Assembly: GCF_029892155.1 (NCBI RefSeq)
Contig: NZ_JARZAG010000001.1
Location: forward strand, 434,001-498,000
Direction: 5' to 3'
DNA length: 64,000 nt
Source of the DNA: Kitasatospora sp. GAS204B
GTDB taxonomy: Bacteria > Actinomycetota > Actinomycetes > Streptomycetales > Streptomycetaceae
Position numbers and translations under genes: made by a program. The notes under the pieces are model-generated. The model saw nothing but the letters and a program-made list of their open reading frames with translations. It was not told the DNA's origin and made no database searches. Position 1 is the stretch's first letter, and each line of letters opens with the position of its first letter. This document shows positions 8,329 through 16,948 of this stretch, one piece after another.

Positions 8329-9540
8329 GGTGGCGCCCTGCGCGCCGGTCAGGCCGGGCACCGACAGCTGCTTGCCCAGCCACTCCAGGGCCGGCGGGAT
8401 CTCCCGGCCCCAGGTGTGGAAGTTGTGGCCGCCGCTGTTCAGGGTGATGGTGGAGAGCTTGGTGGGGGCCTTGAAGGAGTTCACCATCTCCTGGGTGGCC
8501 TGGTAGTTGTCCTCGTTGGGACTGGTGGCCAGCAGCAGCGAGACCGGCTGCGCCGGGGTGTTGCGCAGCCGCCACAGCAGGTCGTTCTCCTGCTTGAGCT
8601 GGGCGCTGCCGCCGAACAGGTCACCGGTGGTCGGGTCGTTGGAGACGCTGTAGTCGGCGGAGAGCGCGATCGCGGCGTGGTAGGCGTCGGGCTTGCGCAG
8701 CGCGAACTTCAGCGCGCAGTAGCCGCCGGTGGAGTCGCCCATCACGGCGTGCGCGGAGGCCTGCGGGGCGATCCGGTAGCCGGCGGCCAGCGCCTTGGGC
8801 AGGTCCTCGGTGAAGTAGGTCTCCACCTGCGGGCCGTGCGGGACGTCCATGCACTCGGTGTCCCGGCTGGCGATCGGCGAGGGGCGCATCATCACCAGCA
8901 CCATCGGCGGCAGCTGCTTGGCGTTGATCGCCTTGAGGGTGCTGGCCGGGTACTGCATCAGCGAGATCAGCTTCTCGGCCGTGCCCGGGTAGCCGGAGAG
9001 CACCAGCGCCATCGGGAACTTCTGGTTCGCGTAGGCCGGCTGGAAGTACTGCGGCGGCAGGTAGACGTAGCCGTCGTTGCTCAGCCCGGAGGCGGCGCCG
9101 GTCACCGAGACCTGCTGGATCACCCCGGAGCGGTCCTCGGCCGAGCCCTGCGAGGAGTAGAACTTCTGCTCGCCGGTGACCTGCAAGGAGTTGCTCGGCT
9201 GGTGGTCCACCACCTTGCCGGGGCCGCCGGCGGTGCCGAGCAGGTCGGTCCAGCTGGTGTAGAAGCCGAAGTAGGAGTTGGCCACCAGGGCCATCGCCAC
9301 CAGCACCAGCACCTGGGTGCCGAAGAAGGCGCCGAGCCGGCCGAGTACGGGCTTGACGCCCTTGCCGCCGAGCTTGGGCCAGAGCCACATGGTGGCGACG
9401 AAGGCCGCCACGGCGAGCAGGCCGGTGATGAGCTGCAGGGGAAGTCCGGTCAGGGCGAGCACCGCATGATCGTAGATGACGCGCCAGAGACGGCGCAGGT
9501 CACCCCCTCCGCCGGGCCGATACTCGTCGTGCACGGTCAT
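8326..9540 (-). CDS. Membrane-anchored alpha/beta-hydrolase (esterase D / antigen 85-like)
   Basis: The 404-residue protein has two to three N-terminal hydrophobic helices (about residues 27-52 and 70-95), then an extracytoplasmic esterase domain. The nucleophile elbow is GDSTGGYCAL and the terminal His is in SGGHNFHTWGREIPPALEWL. This order is typical of the esterase-D/mycolyltransferase-like superfamily seen as putative esterases in Streptomyces. It is monocistronic or co-transcribed with the GT39 gene downstream. No clear ribosome binding site precedes the ATG at 9540. Substrate unknown; a cell-envelope ester is plausible from the topology. Confidence 0.88.
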   Translation of the reverse strand: MTVHDEYRPGGGGDLRRLWRVIYDHAVLALTGLPLQLITGLLAVAAFVATMWLWPKLGGKGVKPVLGRLGAFFGTQVLVLVAMALVANSYFGFYTSWTDLLGTAGGPGKVVDHQPSNSLQVTGEQKFYSSQGSAEDRSGVIQQVSVTGAASGLSNDGYVYLPPQYFQPAYANQKFPMALVLSGYPGTAEKLISLMQYPASTLKAINAKQLPPMVLVMMRPSPIASRDTECMDVPHGPQVETYFTEDLPKALAAGYRIAPQASAHAVMGDSTGGYCALKFALRKPDAYHAAIALSADYSVSNDPTTGDLFGGSAQLKQENDLLWRLRNTPAQPVSLLLATSPNEDNYQATQEMVNSFKAPTKLSTITLNSGGHNFHTWGREIPPALEWLGKQLSVPGLTGAQGAT

Positions 9541-9615
9541 TCACGAAGCGTGCGCGGGCCATTGACCCGGTCGGCCGGGTTTTGGGACGCTGATCGCGCA
9601 CGCGCACGCGAGCCT

Positions 9616-10605
9616 ATGGGGGGCTTCACCTTGCACGTCTCACCTCGCATCACCGGCAGTGCCGGTCGCCATCCGCTGCGCCGCACGGCGGTGCTCGCCG
9701 GTGCGCTGCTGCTGGCCACCGCCTGCAGCTCGGCCCGCTATCCGGGCCCGAACCCCGGCCCGGTGCCGGACGGTTCGATGGGACCGCTGCCGACCAGCAG
9801 CCCGAGCCCCACCACCGTCCCGTACGGGCAGACGCTGGAGTCCTACATAGCGCCGCTCAGCACCGCGCTCGGCCAGCTCACCTCGGCCGGCAGCGTGACC
9901 GAGCTGGGCACCGCGCTGGCCGGCGCGCAGCAGGCGGCGAGCGACGGAGCGCAGGGGCTGCAGGGCACGGACGCGCCGGCCGAGGTCGCCGACACCCACC
10001 GCCAGCTCTATGTGGCGCTCGACACCCTGGCCACCGACCTGGGCACCGTGCAGAGCGACATCGGCAGCAGCAAGGTCTGCGCCACCTCCTCCGCGCTCGC
10101 CGAGACCGGCCAGTCGCAGGGCCTCAAGGACGTGACCACCGCGCTGCAGGCGCTGTCGACCGCCGGATACACCAGCACCTTCACCGCCCCGCAACTGCCG
10201 CAGCCGCAGCAGCGCGCGCTGAAGAACGGCACCTGGGTCCGCGAGGGGCACGACGACGGCAGTGGCGAGCTGACGGTGGACAACACCGCCGGTTCGACGG
10301 ACGCCGTGCTGACCCTGACCAAGGCCGGCCAGTCGGCCTACTCCTTCTACGTGGGCAAGGGCCAGAGCACGAAGGTGACCGGCATCGAGGACGGCACCTA
10401 CGACATCTACTTCACCGGCGGCACCGACTGGGACGACGCGAGCAAGAAGTTCACCGAGGACTGCGCGTTCACCAAGTTCCAGGACTCCGCCGACTACACC
10501 ACCACCAACAGCACCTACCAGACCTACACGCTCACCCTGACGGCCAGCGTCGGCGGCAACGCGCAGACCAACGCGGTCCCGCCGGACACCTACCCCGTGC
10601 CGTAA
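9616..10605 (+). CDS. Putative lipoprotein of unknown function
   Basis: The product of up to 329 residues has a basic N-terminus and a hydrophobic stretch ending in LLATACSSAR, a lipobox with the lipidated Cys. A Pro/Ser linker and an Ala/Thr/Gly-rich domain follow, with a helical region (about 75-180) and a beta-type C-terminal half ending in YPVP. No known domain is recognised. Two starts are possible: ATG at 9616 without a ribosome binding site, or TTG at 9631 with GGGGGG seven bases upstream. I consider the TTG start credible. It converges with the CocE-like gene with only 7 bp between the stops. Confidence 0.75.
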   Translation: MGGFTLHVSPRITGSAGRHPLRRTAVLAGALLLATACSSARYPGPNPGPVPDGSMGPLPTSSPSPTTVPYGQTLESYIAPLSTALGQLTSAGSVTELGTALAGAQQAASDGAQGLQGTDAPAEVADTHRQLYVALDTLATDLGTVQSDIGSSKVCATSSALAETGQSQGLKDVTTALQALSTAGYTSTFTAPQLPQPQQRALKNGTWVREGHDDGSGELTVDNTAGSTDAVLTLTKAGQSAYSFYVGKGQSTKVTGIEDGTYDIYFTGGTDWDDASKKFTEDCAFTKFQDSADYTTTNSTYQTYTLTLTASVGGNAQTNAVPPDTYPVP

Positions 10606-10612
10606 CGGCAGG

Positions 10613-12619
10613 TCACCCCGCCGTGCGCGGGATCCGTCGCTCCCAGTCCCGTTCGAAGACCACCGCGCCGCCCTCCCAGGCGGTGAGCCGGCTGCGCGCG
10701 GTGAACGTCTCGGCGTCGCAGGCGAGTTCCGAGCGGGTCAGCACGGTGACGTCCCAGCCGTGCTCGGGCCGCTCCAGCCGGATCGTCCACTCGGCGTGGG
10801 TGGCGGCGCTGACCGGGTCGGTCGAACGGATCCGGCAGCTCACCGTCGCCTGCTCGGTGCAGGCCAGGCCGTCGGGGTGGCTCAGCGAGCCGCCGGTGCG
10901 CGGGTTCAGCTCCAGGCGCCACTCGCCCGCCGCCAGGTCCCGCACGACCAGGCGCTCCGGGTGCGGTTCGGTCGGCGTCCCGTGCCGCACGGCCAGTGGC
11001 GTGGCCTGCTCGGGCTCGGCGAAGGTGATCGGGGCCCGGCCCACGTCGGCGGCCAGGTGGCGCACCGGCAGGGTCAGCACGCTGGGGCCGGGGTCCACGT
11101 CGAACCCCGCGTCCTCGGGCTGCGGCCAGAGCCAGGGCCAGTAGGCGGAGGAGAGTGCCAGGCGCAGCCGATGGCCGGGCGGGACGGCGAAGCCGGCCGA
11201 GAGCAGCTCGAACTCGACCTCCGCCACCGCGCCGGGCTCCCACGGCACCGCCACCTCCCGCCCGTGCCGGGCCGCGAGGTTGAGCGCGCCCCGGGTGATC
11301 AGGGTCGACGCACCGTCCGGCGCCACCGCGCAGAGCCGGGCGATCACCTGCCCGCGCGGTGCGGCGCAGCGCAGCCGCAGCCGGACGGCCGGGCGGCCGA
11401 GCAGTTCGAGCCGTTCGGCGAGCGGGGCGCTGTCGAAGCAGACCGAGCGGCCGTCCTCCTCGCGCTGGTCGGGCGGCAGGTCGGCGGCGCTGCCCAGCGC
11501 GACGTACTGCCCGGCGTCGACGCCGGTGTGCTGCGGGGAGCGGACCGGCACGAAGCGCTCGCCCTCGGGGGTGCCGGCGGTGCGCAGCGTGTCGGCCAGG
11601 CCGTAGTGGATCTCCCGGACGTCGTCGGAGGGCCACTGGTCGTCGCCGACCCAGCGGCCGGCGCCGCCCGGTTCGCCCAGCCAGCAGCGCAGCGCGGGTT
11701 CGGCCAGGATCCCGGTGTCGGTCTCCTTCAGCCACTGGTCCCACCAGCGCAGCGTCTCCTGGAGGAAGCCGATCGCGGGGCCCGGCTGCCGCGCGCGGTC
11801 GGGGTACTGCCGCGCCCAGGGCCCGATCAGCCCGCGCACCGGCGCGTCCAGGTGCTCGACCAGCCGCAGCACGGTGTCCCGGGACGGATCCGCCCAGCCG
11901 CCCACCGCCAGCACGGCGGCCTTGATCGAGCCGTACCGGTCGATGATGCCGGCCCGGCGCCAGTAGTCGTCCCGGCTCTGGTGGGCCAGCCAGGGGAAGA
12001 GGTAGGGCTCGACCGCGGCCAGTCGCTCCAGCCAGCGGGGCCGCCACTGCTCGCCGACGTACTTGGGGTCCGGCGGGCGGGCGGCGAAGGCGAGCAGTGC
12101 GGCGGACCTGGCGTGGCCCGCCGGGCCGAGCAGCGAACCGCCGAAGTAGTGCGTGTCGTTGTCGTAGTGGTCGTCGCTGGCGCCGACGGTGACCACCGCC
12201 CGCAGCGGCTCGGGGGCCAGCGCGGCCAGCCGCAGCGCGGTGCCGGCGCCCCAGCCGATCCCGATCAGGCCGAGCCGTCCGGTGCACCAGGGTTGGCCGG
12301 CCAGCCAGTCGAGCACCGCCAGGCCGTCGGCCAGCTCCTGGGCGCCGTACTCCTCGCCCGGCAGCCCGTCGGAGTTGCCGTGGCCGCGCAGGTCGACCCG
12401 CACGCTCGCGTAGCCGTGGCCGGCGTACCAGGGGTGGCGCTCGGCGTCGCGCTCGGCGGTGGCGTCGCCGAGCCGGGAGGGCAGGTACTCGAGCAGGGCC
12501 GGTACCGGCTGCTCGGTGACGGGGCGCCAGATCCGGGCGTGCAGTTCGACGCCCTCGGCCACCGGGATCCGCAGGTCCTCGCGGGTGACGCGGTACGGGT
12601 AGCTGACGGGGTGTCGCAT
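10613..12619 (-). CDS. CocE/NonD-family hydrolase homologue lacking catalytic Ser and His
   Basis: This 668-residue protein has the full layout of the CocE/X-Pro dipeptidyl-peptidase (S15) family. It has an N-terminal alpha/beta-hydrolase domain with RVDLRGHGNSDG, a helical cap, and a C-terminal jelly-roll domain from about residue 380. The usual nucleophile elbow GxSWG reads GIGWG here (G122 in place of Ser). The usual GPWxH motif reads GPWARQYPD (R270 in place of His), while the acidic GGWAD (D244) remains. The codons are GGC and CGG, so neither is a single obvious read error. Fold membership is firm, but hydrolase activity by the standard triad is unlikely. It is divergent from the nickel transporter. 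Confidence 0.88.
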   Translation of the reverse strand: MRHPVSYPYRVTREDLRIPVAEGVELHARIWRPVTEQPVPALLEYLPSRLGDATAERDAERHPWYAGHGYASVRVDLRGHGNSDGLPGEEYGAQELADGLAVLDWLAGQPWCTGRLGLIGIGWGAGTALRLAALAPEPLRAVVTVGASDDHYDNDTHYFGGSLLGPAGHARSAALLAFAARPPDPKYVGEQWRPRWLERLAAVEPYLFPWLAHQSRDDYWRRAGIIDRYGSIKAAVLAVGGWADPSRDTVLRLVEHLDAPVRGLIGPWARQYPDRARQPGPAIGFLQETLRWWDQWLKETDTGILAEPALRCWLGEPGGAGRWVGDDQWPSDDVREIHYGLADTLRTAGTPEGERFVPVRSPQHTGVDAGQYVALGSAADLPPDQREEDGRSVCFDSAPLAERLELLGRPAVRLRLRCAAPRGQVIARLCAVAPDGASTLITRGALNLAARHGREVAVPWEPGAVAEVEFELLSAGFAVPPGHRLRLALSSAYWPWLWPQPEDAGFDVDPGPSVLTLPVRHLAADVGRAPITFAEPEQATPLAVRHGTPTEPHPERLVVRDLAAGEWRLELNPRTGGSLSHPDGLACTEQATVSCRIRSTDPVSAATHAEWTIRLERPEHGWDVTVLTRSELACDAETFTARSRLTAWEGGAVVFERDWERRIPRTAG

Positions 12620-12692
12620 GCACCGACCATAGAGGAGAAACCGGACAAAAGTGCCTAACCGCCGGGAAATCGTGTCCGCATGCCGAGCCTAG

Positions 12693-12709
12693 TTGCACAT
12701 CACTTGCAA
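12693..12709. promoter_or_regulatory. Nur-type operator upstream of the nickel transporter
   Basis: The sequence TTGCAC-ATCAC-TTGCAA matches the Streptomyces coelicolor Nur box consensus tTGCaa-N5-ttGCAA at all but one arm base. It lies 70 bp upstream of the NiCoT start and 74 bp upstream of the divergent CocE-like gene. Nur is the nickel-responsive Fur-family repressor, so nickel-dependent repression of the transporter is the expected logic. Confidence 0.75.
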
Positions 12710-12778
12710 CTGCAGCCGCTGAAGGGGAAGGATGTTCGAGTTCTGCCGCTCCGCATCCCCGAAAGAGGTCGCCGCCCG

Positions 12779-13906
12779 ATGAGCAGCGCACCGGTTCCCA
12801 CCGTCGCCCGGCCCCGCTGGACCGCCCGCCTGACCCGCGAGGAGTGGGTCCGGCTGGCCGGCATGGGCGCCTTCGTGCTGGCGCTGCACGTGGTCGGCTG
12901 GTTCACGCTGCTGGCGGTGATCGCCCCCAAGCACTACGCGATCGGCAACCAGGCCTTCGGCGCCGGGCTCGGCCTGACCGCCTACACGCTGGGCATGCGG
13001 CACGCCTTCGACGCCGACCACATCGCCGCCATCGACAACACCACCCGCAAGCTGATGGGCCAGGGCAAGCGGCCGCTCTCGGTCGGCTTCTGGTTCTCGC
13101 TCGGCCACTCCTCGATCGTCTTCGGCCTCTGCGCGCTGCTGGCCTTCGGCGTCCGCTCGCTGGCCTCCTCAGTCGAGACCGACGGCTCCCAGCTGCACCG
13201 CACCACCAACCTGATCGGCACCAGCGTCTCGGGTGTCTTCCTGCTGCTGATCGGCCTGGTCAACCTGGGCGCGTTCAACGGGATCCTGAAGGTCTTCCGG
13301 AAGATGCGCGGCGGCCACTTCGACGAGGCCGAGCTGGAGCAGCAGCTGGACAAGCGCGGCTTCCTGAACCGGATCCTGGGCCGGGTGACCAGGGCCGTCA
13401 CCAAGTCCTGGCACATGTACCCGGTCGGGATGCTCTTCGGCCTGGGCTTCGACACCGCCACCGAGGTCTCGCTGCTGGTGCTGGCCGGCGGCGCGGCGGC
13501 CTTCTCGCTGCCCTGGTACGCGCTGCTGGTGCTGCCGGTGCTCTTCGCGGCCGGGATGAGCCTGCTGGACACCATCGACGGCTCGTTCATGAACTTCGCC
13601 TACGAGTGGGCCTTCTCCAAGCCGGTCCGCAAGATCTACTACAACCTGACGGTGACCGGCCTGTCGGTGCTGGTCGCGCTGGTGATCGGGGTGATCGAGC
13701 TGGTCGGGCTGCTGGCCGACCAGTACGACATCACCGGCGGCCCGGTCGGTTGGATCGCCTCGCTTGACCTGAACAACGTGGGCTTCGCGATCGTCGGGCT
13801 CTTCGTGGTCACCTGGGCCGGCGCACTGGCCTTCTGGAAGTTCGGCCGGGTGGAGGAGAAGTGGTCGGCGCCGCTGGCCGGCCGGGCGGTGCCGGAGGGG
13901 GAGTGA
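12779..13906 (+). CDS. NiCoT-family nickel/cobalt transporter (HoxN/NixA type)
   Basis: This 375-residue inner-membrane permease has the NiCoT signature RHAFDADHI (HX4DH, about residues 80-88) in transmembrane segment II and the LGHSSIVF motif in segment III. Eight hydrophobic helices are visible in total, with a basic/acidic cytoplasmic loop in the middle. The family imports Ni2+ or Co2+ with high affinity for urease, hydrogenase or Ni-SOD. The ATG at 12779 follows GAAAGAGG and places the first helix correctly. The upstream Nur-type box argues for nickel as substrate. The gene ends at a perfect 16-bp hairpin. Confidence 0.94.
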   Translation: MSSAPVPTVARPRWTARLTREEWVRLAGMGAFVLALHVVGWFTLLAVIAPKHYAIGNQAFGAGLGLTAYTLGMRHAFDADHIAAIDNTTRKLMGQGKRPLSVGFWFSLGHSSIVFGLCALLAFGVRSLASSVETDGSQLHRTTNLIGTSVSGVFLLLIGLVNLGAFNGILKVFRKMRGGHFDEAELEQQLDKRGFLNRILGRVTRAVTKSWHMYPVGMLFGLGFDTATEVSLLVLAGGAAAFSLPWYALLVLPVLFAAGMSLLDTIDGSFMNFAYEWAFSKPVRKIYYNLTVTGLSVLVALVIGVIELVGLLADQYDITGGPVGWIASLDLNNVGFAIVGLFVVTWAGALAFWKFGRVEEKWSAPLAGRAVPEGE

Positions 13907-13916
13907 CCTGCTGGAT

Positions 13917-13951
13917 GGTGGGGGTGGACCGGAATCCGGTCCACCCCCACC
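13917..13951. terminator. Bidirectional terminator, perfect 16-bp stem
   Basis: The arms 13917-13932 and 13936-13951 are exact reverse complements (GGTGGGGGTGGACCGG on the 5' side) with a 3-nt AAT loop. It lies between the convergent nickel transporter and SGNH esterase genes. Confidence 0.88.
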
Positions 13952-13975
13952 GCTGCTCGGCGATCTGACGCTACG

Positions 13976-14902
13976 TCAGCGAAGCGCGGCCAGAACCGCG
14001 TTCGCCATCGCCTGCTCGCCGGTCGCGTTCGGGTGGAACGGGACGGCGGGCGAGCCGGGCAGCGCACCCTCGACCCACCGGTCGTCGGAGCAGACGTCGT
14101 GCCCCGTGGTCGGGGTCGCGGTGTCCACGTAGGTGGCGCCGTTGGCGGCGGCCGTGTCGGCCAGCATGGTGTTCACCTGGTCCAGGATGCCGTGCAGGTA
14201 GGCCACGTCGCCGACGGTGACCGGCTGGCGGCCCGCGCAGGTCGAGGCGTCGGCCGGCAGCACCGACGGGTAGCCGACCAGCAGCACCTTGGCACCGGGG
14301 GCCTTGGCGTGGATCTGCTGCAGCACGCTCGCCAGCTGCGGCGCGGCGCCGTTGATCCGGTCGACCAGGGTGTCCTCGCCGTACTGCCAGGTGAAGCTCG
14401 CCGAGCTCCAGTCCCAGGCCCAGTGGCCGTGCTCGTAGACGTCCTTGCACGGGGTGCCGGCCGGGTTGACCACCGCGCCGCCGATGCAGGTGGCGATCAC
14501 GTCGGCGATGCCCAGGTCCGAGGTGCCCAGGTCGTTGCCGCCGATGCCGAGGGTCACCAGCTCGGTGCCGGGCGAGAGGGCGTTCAACTGCGGGTCGTTG
14601 ACCTTGATGAAGGCGTCGTACTGGCTGCCGGTGATGTCCTTGATCTTGGCGGCCGAGCAGGTCACGTCGGTGTACGAGCCGGTGCCCAGGGCGGCGGCCA
14701 CCAGGTGACCGTAGTTGTGGTCAGAACGCAGGCAGAGACCGGCCGACTGGCCGGGCACGCCGGCCCCGGCCGCGTACGAATCGCCGAGTGCGACATAGGA
14801 GTTGTAGGCACTGGTGTCGGCGCCGGCGGAGTTCGCGGACAGTCCGATCAGGGTGGCCGCCAGGGCCAGGCCGCCGAAGAGTTTTCGGGCAGGGCTGAGC
14901 AC
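13976..14902 (-). CDS. Secreted SGNH/GDSL-family esterase
   Basis: The 308-residue protein starts at GTG with AGGAGG five bases upstream. A Sec signal peptide (basic start, hydrophobic LALAATLIGLSANS, cleavage near SAGADT) precedes the SGNH domain. Block I is GDSYAAGAG with the catalytic Ser, block III is GIGGND, and block V is FHPNATGE with the catalytic His. This matches extracellular Streptomyces SGNH lipases/esterases of about 270 residues, which often carry three disulfides; six or more Cys are present. Its substrate is unknown. A G-rich tract and a GGTAAGTTACC palindrome lie in its upstream region. Confidence 0.93.
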   Translation of the reverse strand: MLSPARKLFGGLALAATLIGLSANSAGADTSAYNSYVALGDSYAAGAGVPGQSAGLCLRSDHNYGHLVAAALGTGSYTDVTCSAAKIKDITGSQYDAFIKVNDPQLNALSPGTELVTLGIGGNDLGTSDLGIADVIATCIGGAVVNPAGTPCKDVYEHGHWAWDWSSASFTWQYGEDTLVDRINGAAPQLASVLQQIHAKAPGAKVLLVGYPSVLPADASTCAGRQPVTVGDVAYLHGILDQVNTMLADTAAANGATYVDTATPTTGHDVCSDDRWVEGALPGSPAVPFHPNATGEQAMANAVLAALR

Positions 14903-15270
14903 GGGTTCCTCCTGGGGGAGAGAAACTGAGGGTGGGTGGGGGTGGGGGTGTGCGCACTGCCGCGGTTGCTACTGCCAGGTAAGTTACCGCCAGGTTTCGT
15001 AGGCGTCTACCGAATGCGCCACCGAATTCACCGAGGCCATTTCCCGGGTTAATTTCGCGTCATCGTGGAGCGAAATTCGAAATGCCGGAATTCCACCACC
15101 GCCACCGGAGAGACCGCCACGGACACCGCCACGGACACCGCCCCGGACGCCGGAACCGCGGCGCTGCGGCCCGTGGTTGACGCACCGGCACGCAGGCCGC
15201 AGGATCGGGGGTCCCGCAGACGGACCCCAGGTCCGTCCGCGCTGAACCCCGAGTCTGGAGGAGCCCGCAG
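14903..15270. other. Intergenic promoter region with G-quadruplex-type tract and inverted repeats
   Basis: This 368-bp divergent region has no supported gene. At 14930-14948 the plus strand holds four G-runs separated by single T residues (G3, G3, G5, G5), a textbook G-quadruplex pattern on the template strand of the esterase gene. The palindrome GGTAAGTTACC (14978-14988) could be an operator. A short direct repeat of GGACACCGCCAC occurs near 15120. GACGGAC-CCCAG-GTCCGTC (15219-15237) forms a small hairpin just before the FAD enzyme start, which has GGAGGA as ribosome binding site. Confidence 0.55.
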
Positions 15271-16926
15271 ATGGCACTGGACGCCGACGTCATCGTGATC
15301 GGAGCCGGCCTGGCGGGCCTGGCCGCGACCGCCGAACTCGCCGACGCGGGCCGCACGGTGATCCTGCTCGACCAGGAGCCGGCCGGCTCGCTCGGCGGGC
15401 AGGCGCACTGGTCCTTCGGCGGCCTCTTCCTGGTGGACTCGCCCGAGCAGCGGCGGATGCGGATCCGCGACTCCTATGAACTCGCCTGGCAGGACTGGCT
15501 CGGCACGGCCGGCTTCGACCGGCCCGAGGACCACTGGCCGCGCCAATGGGCCAAGGCCTACCTGGACTTCGCCGCCGGCGAGAAGCGGCCCTGGCTGCAC
15601 GCGCAGGGGGTGCGGTTCTTCCCGGTGGTCGGCTGGGCCGAGCGCGGCGGACTGCTGGCCAGCGGGCCCGGCAACTCGGTGCCCCGCTTCCACATCACCT
15701 GGGGCACCGGGCCAGGGCTGGTCGAGCCGTTCGCCCGCCGGGTGCGGGCAGGGGTCGCCAAGGGCCTGGTCCGCACGCTGTTCCGGCACCGGGTCACCGA
15801 GCTGGCCGCGACCGCGGGCGTGACCGACACGGTGCGCGGCGAGCTGCTGGTGCCCAGCACGGTGGAGCGCGGGGTGGCCAGCTCGCGCGAGGTGGCCGGG
15901 GCCTTCGAGCTGCGCGCACAGGCGGTGATCATCGCCTCCGGCGGTATCGGCGGCAACCACGAACTGGTCCGCAAGGCCTGGCCGGCCCGGCTCGGCACCC
16001 CGCCCGCGCGCCTGCTCAGCGGGGTGCCCGCGCATGTCGACGGCCTGATGCAGCAGGTGGCGGGCGCGGCCGGCGGCCACCTGATCAACGGCGACCGGAT
16101 GTGGCACTACACCGAGGGCATCGAGAACTGGAACCCGATCTGGGCCAAGCACGGCATCCGGATCCTGCCCGGGCCCTCCTCGCTCTGGCTTGACGCCCGC
16201 GGCAACCGGCTGCCCGTCCCGCTCTTCCCCGGCTTCGACACGCTGGGCACCCTGGAGCACATCATGGGCACCGGGTACGAGCACACCTGGTTCGTGCTCA
16301 CCCAGAAGATCATCGAGAAGGAGTTCGCGCTCTCCGGCTCCGAGCAGAACCCGGACCTGACGGGCCGCAGCCTGCGCCAGGTGCTCGGGCGCGCGCTGCC
16401 GGGCGCGCCAGGCCCGGTGGAGGCGTTCAAGCGGTACGGGTCGGACTTCGTGGTCGCCGACCGGCTCGACGACCTGGTGCGCCAGATGAACGGCAGGACG
16501 GGCGAGGACCTCATCGACGAGGCCGCGCTGCGCCGGGAGATCGAGGCGCGCGACCGCGAGATCGCCAACCCCTTCAGCAAGGACCTCCAGGTGACCGCGA
16601 TCCACGGCGCCCGCCGCTACCTGGGCGACAAGCTGGTCCGCACCGCAACTCCGCACCGCCTGCTGGACCCGAAGGCGGGTCCGCTGATCGCGGTGCGGCT
16701 GCACGTGCTCACCCGCAAGTCGCTCGGCGGGCTGGAGACCGACCTGTCCGCCCGGGTACTGCGGGCCGACGGCTCGGTGCTGGACGGCGTCTACGCGGCC
16801 GGCGAGGTGGCCGGGTTCGGCGGTGGCGGGGTGCACGGCTACCGCTCGCTGGAGGGGACCTTCCTCGGCGGCTGCCTGTTCAGCGGGCGAACGGCCGGTC
16901 GGGCGGTGGCGGCGGCCACCGCCTGA
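15271..16926 (+). CDS. FAD-binding dehydrogenase (fumarate reductase / ketosteroid dehydrogenase-like)
   Basis: The 551-residue flavoprotein begins with a dinucleotide-binding motif VIVIGAGLAGLAATAELADAG (shown here as GAGLAGLA) and an acidic strand end LLDQE. FAD-contacting motifs GGQAHWSFGGLF and, near the C-terminus, AAGEVAGFGGGGVHGYRSL complete a FAD_binding_2 domain, the normal layout for the putative FAD-binding dehydrogenase family related to 3-ketosteroid delta-1-dehydrogenase. Substrate is not known; residues of true steroid dehydrogenases cannot be confirmed by eye. It starts after a good GGAGGA site, and its stop lies 22 bp from the convergent multicopper oxidase. Confidence 0.9.
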   Translation: MALDADVIVIGAGLAGLAATAELADAGRTVILLDQEPAGSLGGQAHWSFGGLFLVDSPEQRRMRIRDSYELAWQDWLGTAGFDRPEDHWPRQWAKAYLDFAAGEKRPWLHAQGVRFFPVVGWAERGGLLASGPGNSVPRFHITWGTGPGLVEPFARRVRAGVAKGLVRTLFRHRVTELAATAGVTDTVRGELLVPSTVERGVASSREVAGAFELRAQAVIIASGGIGGNHELVRKAWPARLGTPPARLLSGVPAHVDGLMQQVAGAAGGHLINGDRMWHYTEGIENWNPIWAKHGIRILPGPSSLWLDARGNRLPVPLFPGFDTLGTLEHIMGTGYEHTWFVLTQKIIEKEFALSGSEQNPDLTGRSLRQVLGRALPGAPGPVEAFKRYGSDFVVADRLDDLVRQMNGRTGEDLIDEAALRREIEARDREIANPFSKDLQVTAIHGARRYLGDKLVRTATPHRLLDPKAGPLIAVRLHVLTRKSLGGLETDLSARVLRADGSVLDGVYAAGEVAGFGGGGVHGYRSLEGTFLGGCLFSGRTAGRAVAAATA

Positions 16927-16948
16927 TCTGAGCGGGCGTCAGCGGGCG

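Noticed and set aside
12620..12778. Cobalamin riboswitch upstream of the nickel/cobalt transporter
   Set aside because: The B12 box and the conserved core were looked for and not found; the Nur-type box explains the region better.
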